Shown: in pieces, positions 6,346 to 11,408 of the stretch | How positions within the stretch are numbered: position 1 is the stretch's first letter | Layout: each line of letters opens with the position of its first letter | NCBI GenBank assembly: GCA_963517825.1 | Contig: CAUQGB010000010.1 | Location: forward strand, 1-20,646 | Source of the DNA: Nanogingivalis sp963517825 | GTDB taxonomy: Bacteria; Patescibacteriota; Saccharimonadia; Saccharimonadales; Saccharimonadaceae | DNA: 20,646 bases | Direction of reading: 5' to 3' | Notes under the pieces: model-generated | Told to the model about the DNA's origin: nothing | The model's database searches: none | What the model saw: only the letters and a program-made list of their open reading frames with translations | Made by a program: the position numbers and the translations under genes

Positions 6346-6668
6346 AGCTTGTTAAATGGTCGCTAATTGAAAAATTAGAGGAAAGTCCGGGCAGTATAGA
6401 GCAAGACAGTTGCTAACGGCAACCGAGGGAAACCTTAGGGAAAGTGCCACAGAAACGATACCGCCTGAAAAGGTAAGGGTGAAAGGAGTGAGGTAAGAGC
6501 TCACAGTCGCTTACGGTGACGTGAAGCGAGAGGTAAACCCTGTCTACTGCAAGGAGAATTATAAAATATGGTTGCTCGCCATAATTCGATAACCGCTTGA
6601 TTTAAGGAGTAATTCTTAAACTAGATAGATGACCATTCATGACAGAACCCGGCTTACAGACAAGCTTT
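6346..6668 (+). ncRNA. rnpB: RNase P RNA
   Basis: Catalytic RNA that removes 5' leaders from precursor tRNAs. P1 is AGCTTGT (6346-6352) with ACAAGCT (6660-6666); P2 is ATGGTC with GACCAT. The universal cores are present: GAGGAAAGTCCGGGC near 6378, GCCACAGAAACGATACCGCC in the middle, GGTAAGGGTGAAAG after it, and AGAACCCGGCTTACAG before the 3' end, which forms P4 with the first core. Length about 320 nt, somewhat shorter than E. coli (377). It ends just before a bidirectional terminator. Confidence 0.95.
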
Positions 6669-6682
6669 TAATGAAAATAATA

Positions 6683-6720
6683 AAAAACACACCTCTTTCG
6701 AAAGTGTGTTTTTATTTATT
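6683..6720. terminator. Bidirectional terminator between rnpB and rplT
   Basis: 10-bp stem AAAAACACAC/GTGTGTTTTT with a loop containing CTTTCGAAA, T-rich on both sides (TTTATTTATT rightward, TTATTTTCATT leftward). Confidence 0.8.
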
Positions 6721-6727
6721 TTGAAAA

Positions 6728-7069
6728 TTATTTTACTGATTCAACAATCTTCGCAAAAGCTTTAGGCTCACTTACTGCTAATTCTGCAAGAACTTTTCGA
6801 TCTAACTCGATATTCTTCGCTTTTAGACCGGCGATAAGTTTACCATAAGTTGTTCCGTTTTCGCGTGCGGCGATATTGATTCGAGTAATCCAGAGAGCTC
6901 GAAGATCGCGTTTGCGATTTCGGCGGTCGCGGTATGCATATTGCAATGAGCGAATCACGCCTTGTTTAGCTAAACGATATGAACGTGTTCGTGCATGTTG
7001 CATTCCTCTAGCTGCTTTTAGGATTTTCTTATGCTTTGCTCGTGCTGTTACACCTCGTTTTACTCGCAT
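6728..7069 (-). CDS. rplT: 50S ribosomal protein L20
   Basis: Large-subunit protein needed early in 50S assembly; in many bacteria it also represses its own operon. The 113 residues show the family pattern: MRVKRGVTARAKHKKILKAARG, RTRSYRLAKQGV, YAYRDRRNRKRDLRALWI, INIAARENG and YGKLIAGLKAKNIELDRKVLAELA. GGGAG lies 10 bases before the ATG. It is the last gene of infC-rpmI-rplT, one base after rpmI. Its own mRNA control site cannot be recognised by eye. Confidence 0.97.
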   Translation of the reverse strand: MRVKRGVTARAKHKKILKAARGMQHARTRSYRLAKQGVIRSLQYAYRDRRNRKRDLRALWITRINIAARENGTTYGKLIAGLKAKNIELDRKVLAELAVSEPKAFAKIVESVK

Positions 7070-7070
7070 A

Positions 7071-7268
7071 TTATTTTACTCCCAATGCTCGTTTAATATT
7101 TTTAGCCATTGCACCTTCAACGGTTGCAGTGGTGTTAATTCGTCGTTTTCGACTCTTGCTCTTTTTTGAAAGCATGTGGTTCTTAAAGGCTCGACGGCGT
7201 ACTACTTTGCCGCTTCCGGTAAGCTTCATTCGCTTAGCTGTGCCTTTATGTGTTTTCATTTTAGGCAT
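7071..7268 (-). CDS. rpmI: 50S ribosomal protein L35
   Basis: Small basic 50S protein, 65 residues, starting MPKMKTHKGTAKRMKLTGSGKVVRRRAFKNHM as in other L35 proteins. Its ATG overlaps the infC stop codon by one base (TAATG on the minus strand) and AAGGAGT lies inside the 3' end of infC, so translation is probably coupled. rplT follows after one base. Confidence 0.96.
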   Translation of the reverse strand: MPKMKTHKGTAKRMKLTGSGKVVRRRAFKNHMLSKKSKSRKRRINTTATVEGAMAKNIKRALGVK

Positions 7269-7774
7269 TATTTACTCCTTACTACTAAACTCAGATTGCG
7301 GCCAGCCATCTGAGGTTGCTGTTCGACGATAGCATGGTCCTCGAGAAGGGAGATAATTTTATTAGCCATTTCGAAACCGATTTCTTTGTGAGCCATTTCG
7401 CGACCTTTAAATACTATTTGAAGCTTAACTTTATTTCCGGCTTCAAGAAATTTTTTAACTTTTCGAAGTTTTATTTCAAGATCTCCAGAACTAATTTTAA
7501 GTCCAAAACGCATCTGTTTTAGTTCGACTTGTTTGGCTTTTCTTTTATTTTTCTGCTGTTCTTTCATCTTTTGATATTGGAATTTACCCCAATCGATGAT
7601 TTTTACAACAGGCGGTTCAGCATTTGGCGATATTTCCACGAGGTCTAGTCTTGCTTCTTGGGCAAGACTAAAAGCATCTTTTAAACTCATAATTCCAAGT
7701 TGTTCGCCACTTTGGCCGATAACGCGGACTTCGCGCGCGCGAATTTCCTCGTTTATTCGATTTTTACTGCTAAT
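7268..7774 (-). CDS. infC: Translation initiation factor IF-3, probable AUU start
   Basis: Binds the 30S subunit, keeps it apart from 50S and discriminates against non-standard start codons. Both domains are present: N-terminal NRINEEIRAREVRVIGQSGEQLGIMSLKDAF and C-terminal KQVELKQMRFGLKISSGDLEIKLRKVKKFLEAGNKVKLQIVFKGREM. A TTG at 7810 could give 180 residues, but the in-frame sequence then runs through a strong ribosome binding site, AAGGAAGG (7788-7781), immediately followed by AAA ATT ATT. The second ATT (7774) is 6 bases from that site and gives 168 residues beginning just before the conserved NRINEEIR. AUU is the known autoregulated start of infC in E. coli. The ATT at 7777 is the alternative. 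Confidence 0.93.
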   Translation of the reverse strand: MSSKNRINEEIRAREVRVIGQSGEQLGIMSLKDAFSLAQEARLDLVEISPNAEPPVVKIIDWGKFQYQKMKEQQKNKRKAKQVELKQMRFGLKISSGDLEIKLRKVKKFLEAGNKVKLQIVFKGREMAHKEIGFEMANKIISLLEDHAIVEQQPQMAGRNLSLVVRSK

Positions 7775-7780
7775 AATTTT

Positions 7781-7788
7781 CCTTCCTT
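7781..7788 (-). promoter_or_regulatory. Ribosome binding site that decides the infC start
   Basis: Minus strand AAGGAAGG, the best Shine-Dalgarno sequence in the leader; no ATG, GTG or TTG lies 5-10 bases after it, only ATT ATT. Confidence 0.7.
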
Positions 7789-7824
7789 TCGAGTTGCTAT
7801 TTTTCAGCAATTTACTCGCATATT

Positions 7825-7833
7825 ATTTTACCA
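7825..7833 (-). promoter_or_regulatory. Extended -10 of infC-rpmI-rplT
   Basis: Minus strand TGGTAAAAT; predicted start near 7818, leaving a 44-base leader before the AUU start. A TTG start at 7810 would leave only about 8 bases and no binding site. Confidence 0.6.
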
Positions 7834-7862
7834 AATTTTTAAAAATAAATCAAGTGTTTTAC

Positions 7863-9368
7863 TTAATTATCATTTTTATAACGATACTGGAGGGCTTCGC
7901 TGATATGATTTGTTTTTATGTTCTTTGACGAATCTAAATCTGCAATCGTACGAGAGACTTTGAGTATTTTTAAATATGCTCGGGCGGATAACTCAAGTTT
8001 TGAGGTTGCTAAATTTAGTAAATCTTCAGCCTCTTTTGAGATGTTGAATTTATTTTTTACATCGTTGGTTTTGGCCATGCTATTGTATAAATTACTACAT
8101 TTATAGCGTTTATGCTGTAATTCTAACGACATCTCTATCTGTTTTTTAGCATTAGCATGTTCATTATTTTGAATGGTGTTTTTTGAAAGAAGATTTTTAT
8201 TATGTATTCTATCCACGCTAACAACCATATCGATCCTATCCATTAAAGGACCGGAGAGTTTTCTTTGGTAGTTAAGAATTTGTGCAGACGAACAAGAACA
8301 CTCTTTGTTTGTATTACCATAAAATCCGCAAGGGCAAGGGTTCATTGTAGCAATAAGCATAAAATTTGCAGGGTAAGAGCTTTTTCTGTTTGTGCGAGTT
8401 ATAGTTATTTTTTTATCCTCCAATGGCTGCCTTAAGCTTTCTAGTGTAGATTTAGGAAATTCTGGCATTTCGTCTAAAAATAGAACACCACTATGTGCTA
8501 AACTAATTTCGCCAGGGAGAGCCTTTGATCCACCACCGATTATTGAGACTTTACTTGCGGTATGATGCGGCGTTCGAAAGGGTCTTTGGATATTTAAATC
8601 AACCTCATCAATCAAGCCGTGAATCTTTAAAACTTCTAGTAGTTCACTTTTCGAAAGTTGCGGAAGTAGGTTTAGAGCAGCTTGGGCGAGCATTGTTTTT
8701 CCTGTTCCTGGGGGACCAGTTAATAATATATTATGTCTGCCAGCTATTGCAATAGTTAAGGCTCTTTTTGCCTGTTCTTGACTGACTATATCATCAAGAA
8801 TGACGCCACTGCAGTTATCTTTAAAAGAGCTGCTATTCTTTCCATTTTTTATTATTTTTTCATTCTTAAGATGAAGAAAAACTTCTTTAAGATTTTTTGC
8901 ACCAATTAGTTTTATATTATCTATTACTAGGCTTGTTTCTAAATTTTCAATAGGTAGGAAAATTTCTTTAATACCTTGATCTCGAAGTTTCTCGACAATA
9001 TTAATAATGCCTTTAATTGGCCGAAGCTCTCCACTTAAAGATAGTTCACCGACGAATGCACGGGATTCTAACTCGTGCTGCCTTATTTGATTCGAGAGTG
9101 TTAAAATTGAAATCGCAATAGGTAGGTCAAAAAAAGTTCCGTCTTTTGGGATCTCTGCAGGTGCTAAATTTATGATAATTTTCTTGGTAGGGAAATCTAA
9201 CATTGAATTTTTGATTGCACTGCGAACTCGTTCTTTTGCCTCATCGATTGCCTTATTACCCATTCCAACAATTTGTAGTCCTGGTAATCCCTTCGAAGAA
9301 TCTCCCTCTACTTCAATAATTTCTGCTTCATAGCCAATGGGTGCGGCTGAAATAACTTTACTCACCAT
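7863..9368 (-). CDS. comM: ComM/YifB family AAA+ ATPase (Mg-chelatase-like)
   Basis: Related to Vibrio ComM, a ring helicase that drives branch migration of incoming single-stranded DNA during natural transformation; many annotations call it YifB or Mg-chelatase subunit ChlI. The 501 residues hold the N-terminal ChlI domain (GLPGLQIVGMGNKAIDEAKERVRSA; FDLPIAISIL; FVGELSLSGELRPIKG), Walker A GPPGTGKT (218-225), PFRTPHHTAS, Walker B LFLDEMPEF (D299, E300), and the cysteine cluster NPCPCG...CSCS (345-359) followed by RKLSGPLMDRID. All catalytic motifs are intact. The promoter -10 is about 10 bases from the ATG, so the leader is only 2-3 bases. It is a single-gene unit here, back to back with tmRNA. 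Confidence 0.94.
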   Translation of the reverse strand: MVSKVISAAPIGYEAEIIEVEGDSSKGLPGLQIVGMGNKAIDEAKERVRSAIKNSMLDFPTKKIIINLAPAEIPKDGTFFDLPIAISILTLSNQIRQHELESRAFVGELSLSGELRPIKGIINIVEKLRDQGIKEIFLPIENLETSLVIDNIKLIGAKNLKEVFLHLKNEKIIKNGKNSSSFKDNCSGVILDDIVSQEQAKRALTIAIAGRHNILLTGPPGTGKTMLAQAALNLLPQLSKSELLEVLKIHGLIDEVDLNIQRPFRTPHHTASKVSIIGGGSKALPGEISLAHSGVLFLDEMPEFPKSTLESLRQPLEDKKITITRTNRKSSYPANFMLIATMNPCPCGFYGNTNKECSCSSAQILNYQRKLSGPLMDRIDMVVSVDRIHNKNLLSKNTIQNNEHANAKKQIEMSLELQHKRYKCSNLYNSMAKTNDVKNKFNISKEAEDLLNLATSKLELSARAYLKILKVSRTIADLDSSKNIKTNHISEALQYRYKNDN

Positions 9369-9377
9369 AATAAGATA

Positions 9378-9386
9378 ATTTTAACA
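9378..9386 (-). promoter_or_regulatory. Extended -10 of comM
   Basis: Minus strand TGTTAAAAT, 9 bases before the ATG; near-leaderless. Confidence 0.55.
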
Positions 9387-9411
9387 TAACCGTTTAGAAA
9401 TCACAATTTTG

Positions 9412-9420
9412 TGGTATAAT
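9412..9420 (+). promoter_or_regulatory. Extended -10 of tmRNA gene
   Basis: TGGTATAAT; the expected transcript starts a few bases before the mature 5' end at 9432, consistent with RNase P processing. Confidence 0.7.
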
Positions 9421-9431
9421 GTAATTATGTT

Positions 9432-9808
9432 GGGGCTGAATTAGCTTTAGACAAGAGGAATTTAACAGTTTAGCTTGCAAGTCGTTTACTACGTAAAGTA
9501 ATAAAATAAATGCAAAAAACTTTGCAGCTCGAGTTGCAGCATTCTTTGCTCCAGCTCCAGCAACAATTGTCGCTTAATTTTTTGGCAATCATTTTTTAAA
9601 ATAGGGCAGTGCGTGTTTTAAAAAGTGTCATATATTTTTCACTGATAGTTTAAAACCTTGCGATAAGTTTTAAATGAGATTTTTTCGCAACTTTTAATGT
9701 ATTTTTGTTTATTTTTAGAGCGTTAAATTTTATTTAGAATAAACTAAGCTTGTAGAAGGCTAAAATGTTACCTTTTGGACCCGAGGGCAGTTCTCGGCAG
9801 CTCCACCA
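9432..9808 (+). ncRNA. ssrA: tmRNA (transfer-messenger RNA)
   Basis: Rescues stalled ribosomes and tags the unfinished protein. The 5' GGGGCTG (9432-9438) pairs with CAGCTCC (9798-9804), followed by encoded ACCA. The tRNA-like 5' part keeps TTTAGAC in place of the usual ATTCGAC. The likely tag frame starts at GCA (9512) and stops at TAA (9575-9577): 21 residues beginning AKNFAARVAAFF and ending APAPATIVA. Length 377 nt is normal. Two points are odd: the T arm CCGAG/CTCGG has loop GGCAGTT rather than TTCRANN, and the tag ends in -VA instead of the common -LAA. Three hairpins follow the gene. Confidence 0.9.
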
Positions 9809-9821
9809 AAAATGTTTTTTC

Positions 9822-9850
9822 AAATACACGTTTAGAGCGTATTTTTATTT
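9822..9850 (+). terminator. First terminator after tmRNA
   Basis: AAATAC (9822-9827) pairs with GTATTT (9839-9844), followed by TTATTTTTA. Confidence 0.5.
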
Positions 9851-9868
9851 TTATATAAAAATAAAAAT
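9841..9868. repeat. Perfect 28-bp AT-only palindrome
   Basis: ATTTTTATTTTTAT followed by its exact reverse complement. It joins the tmRNA terminator to the next hairpin and shares bases with both, so it supplies T-tails in both directions. Confidence 0.7.
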
Positions 9869-9894
9869 GAGCGACTGCGAGGAACGCTCATTTT
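9864..9894. terminator. Bidirectional terminator hairpin
   Basis: Perfect 10-bp stem AAAATGAGCG/CGCTCATTTT, 11-nt loop. Rightward it backs up the tmRNA terminator; leftward it is followed by TTATTTTTATAT and would end the candidate sRNA from 10006. Confidence 0.75.
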
Positions 9895-10006
9895 ATAAAT
9901 AGTAATGTGGAGTTTTTGATTTTAATTTTAGGTTTTTGTGAACTGCGGAATTCACTGTAAATAATTTTTATTTTTGGCTTATGTATAAACTTTTTATTCA
10001 TAAGCT
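9864..10006 (-). ncRNA. Candidate leftward three-hairpin sRNA
   Basis: A good minus-strand promoter (10041-10013) predicts a start near 10006 and a terminator hairpin lies at 9894-9864, giving about 143 nt with no ORF of note. The RNA would begin with hairpin GCTTATG/CATAAGC (10005-9999 with 9983-9977), continue through an A-rich linker to GTGAATTCCGCAGTTCAC (9955-9938, stem GTGAA/TTCAC), a second A-rich linker, and the terminator. This is the classic layout of a small regulatory RNA. Nothing links it to a target. Confidence 0.45.
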
Positions 10007-10012
10007 ACCTCT

Positions 10013-10041
10013 ATGATAATCTAAATTAAGCATAAAGTCAA
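10013..10041 (-). promoter_or_regulatory. Leftward promoter of the candidate sRNA
   Basis: Minus strand TTGACT, 17-bp spacer, TATCAT (5 of 6 match to TATAAT). Confidence 0.55.
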
Positions 10042-10142
10042 TACTTTTTTAGACTTTTTTGTATAATTTTTTTGTTCATTAAAATTAACAGATTTAAACG
10101 TGTTAAAAGTACATCAAAACCAATTTTATTGCGCTTATGGTA

Positions 10143-10171
10143 TTGACTTTTTGAAATGCTTGTGATACAAT
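10143..10171 (+). promoter_or_regulatory. Rightward promoter of the 10177-10565 RNA
   Basis: TTGACT, 17-bp spacer, TACAAT, with TG two bases upstream of the -10. Among the best -35/-10 pairs in the window, yet the next ORF is 410 bases downstream. Confidence 0.7.
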
Positions 10172-10176
10172 AAAGA

Positions 10177-10565
10177 CAGCTTTGGAAGAAATAAAAAGCA
10201 AAAATAAAAACAGTATAGCACATTCCACCAAGCACATTCTAATTTTTACAATTTTATAATTTTGAGTTGTCCGGTATTCTTTACGGAGTTTGAACGGCGA
10301 TTTGAGATTAAGGTTTATGAAGTCGTCATTGGACTTTTAACTTATTTTCGAAACGCCAAAAAGCTCCGCAAAAATAGCGTAGAGCGCTGAGGCTAATAAG
10401 TACTTATATTTTCAAAAGAAGATATTTAAGGAACCCTCAATGAAATATGCTTCTCCTTGCGAGAAGCGGTCAACTAGCTCAAAAGAGTAAGCCGTAGACC
10501 ACATATTTTAGTAAGGTATTTTGTTATGATGGATTTTCTACTTGCTTACTCTTTGGGCTGAATCT
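10177..10565 (+). ncRNA. Candidate structured RNA or long leader, about 390 nt
   Basis: No ORF above 16 codons is readable on this strand, but base pairing is dense. AGTTGTCC (10265-10272) pairs with GGAC and AACT (10331-10342, TTTT bulge) and encloses GGCGATTT/AAGTCGTC (10296-10303 with 10320-10327). Local hairpins follow: ATATTTTC-AAAA-GAAGATAT near 10410-10430 and GCTTCTC/GAGAAGC (10449-10455 with 10461-10467). A 16-bp helix with one bulge joins AGCTCAAAAGAGTAAGC (10476-10492) to 10544-10559, while an alternative local hairpin GGTC...GACC plus CTCAAAAGAG uses the same bases. The 5' CAGCTT can also pair with GGGCTG at the 3' end. No T-run terminator follows, so it may be the leader of the gene at 10585. 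Confidence 0.5.
10217..10239 (+). repeat. Short direct repeat AGCACATTC
   Basis: AGCACATTC occurs at 10217-10225 and again at 10231-10239, separated by CACCA, near the 5' end of the candidate RNA. It could be a protein-binding or pairing site; function unknown. Confidence 0.5.
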
Positions 10566-10572
10566 AATAGAA

Positions 10573-10581
10573 TGGTATTAT
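10573..10581 (+). promoter_or_regulatory. Extended -10 just before the 129-residue membrane protein
   Basis: TGGTATTAT ends only 4 bases before the ATG at 10585, tighter than the other leaderless genes, so either the RNA starts at the ATG with unusual spacing or this gene is served by the promoter at 10143. Confidence 0.4.
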
Positions 10582-10584
10582 GTT

Positions 10585-10974
10585 ATGATTTCAAAAATTA
10601 TTTTTAGTCTGTCTGGGTTGTCGGGTATTGGTATTTTTTTAATGCTTACCCAAACCTCTCCTAATAAAGTTGGTCCAATTGGAATCCTTGCATTGTTCGC
10701 AATGATATATTTGGTCTTTCTTGGTGTTATTTCGGTTTTTTTATATTCATCACATCGGGTTTTTCTACTTGCATATTTCTTACTTCGAAAAGGTCAGCCT
10801 TCAATTCGAAAGCAAGAAAAAACTCCAGCCTTCTTTTTTAAATATTCTGCTGCGCTTGCTTTTGTGCCAATTGGTATTATAGCAAAACAATCCACCGGCG
10901 GAGTTGGGATATTTGAAATATTGTTATTGATAATTATTGAAATAATTGCAATAATATACATTTCAAAACGCTAA
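10585..10974 (+). CDS. Small membrane protein of unknown function
   Basis: 129 residues with four likely membrane segments (about 5-21, 33-54, 85-101 and 109-126) and a basic cytoplasmic loop (LLRKGQPSIRKQEKT, 66-80). I do not recognise the family. There is no clear ribosome binding site; the start codon follows a -10 element by 4 bases. It lies immediately upstream of the gene pair that encodes the secretion ATPase, with 23 bases to the next ATG, although that gene has its own promoter. The place suggests a membrane component or accessory of the DNA-transfer or secretion machinery, which is only an inference from position. Confidence 0.75.
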   Translation: MISKIIFSLSGLSGIGIFLMLTQTSPNKVGPIGILALFAMIYLVFLGVISVFLYSSHRVFLLAYFLLRKGQPSIRKQEKTPAFFFKYSAALAFVPIGIIAKQSTGGVGIFEILLLIIIEIIAIIYISKR

Positions 10975-10980
10975 CGTTTG

Positions 10981-10989
10981 TGATATAAT
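10981..10989 (+). promoter_or_regulatory. Perfect extended -10, leaderless unit
   Basis: TGATATAAT, 8 bases between its end and the ATG at 10998; it begins right after the stop of the membrane protein gene. Confidence 0.65.
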
Positions 10990-10997
10990 AGCTACAT

Positions 10998-11408
10998 ATG
11001 GAACCGCAAAAAAATCTTGAAATTCCACGAGTTCTTGAAGCTCAATCGCAACCAATAAATAATCCTCACGAAGTGGGGAATTTTGGCTTTGAGCAAAATA
11101 TAAACATAATTGATAGCGATAAGGCTAGAGCCGAAGCTATGCAAGCTTTTTCGAATCAAGATTCTCAGCAACCCGTTCCGCAAGTTATTTTGCCAACTGT
11201 TCAAGAACCACTAACTAACATCCCACCATCTGCAGTTCCAGCTACTGCAAGAGATATAGACCTCATGGAAGATGAATGGGTAAAAGATTTGAAAAAGATG
11301 GTAGTTGAAACTAAGGGCGATCCATATGCTCGTGAGGTTCGATTTAAAGAAATGCAGATAGACTATTTGAAAAAAAGATATAACAGAATTATAAATGGTG
11401 GGAAGTAA
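10998..11408 (+). CDS. Hydrophilic protein paired with the secretion ATPase, function unknown
   Basis: 136 residues without a signal peptide or membrane segment. Residues 1-85 are rich in Pro, Gln and Asn and look disordered (VPQVILPTVQEPL, IPPSAVPATA). Residues 86-136 look helical and charged: ARDIDLMEDEWVKDLKKMVVETKGDPYAREVRFKEMQIDYLKKRY. Proteins with this xDIDLxExEWV...KKRY ending occur next to secretion ATPases in CPR genomes as far as I recall, but no role is established. The stop codon overlaps the ATG of the ATPase gene by one base (TAATG), so the two are translationally coupled and their products probably act together. Confidence 0.75.
   Translation: MEPQKNLEIPRVLEAQSQPINNPHEVGNFGFEQNINIIDSDKARAEAMQAFSNQDSQQPVPQVILPTVQEPLTNIPPSAVPATARDIDLMEDEWVKDLKKMVVETKGDPYAREVRFKEMQIDYLKKRYNRIINGGK

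Noticed and set aside
7036..7332. Rightward frames over rplT, rpmI and infC
   Set aside because: Shadows of highly conserved ribosomal genes on the other strand.
10038..10235. 65-residue leftward reading frame in the RNA-rich gap
   Set aside because: It runs across two promoters facing opposite ways, has no ribosome binding site and an unnatural Phe/Ser/Lys composition.
10432..10540. Mini-ORFs of 10-16 codons in the 10177-10565 RNA as a leader peptide
   Set aside because: No ribosome binding site, no run of regulatory codons and no attenuator terminator after them.
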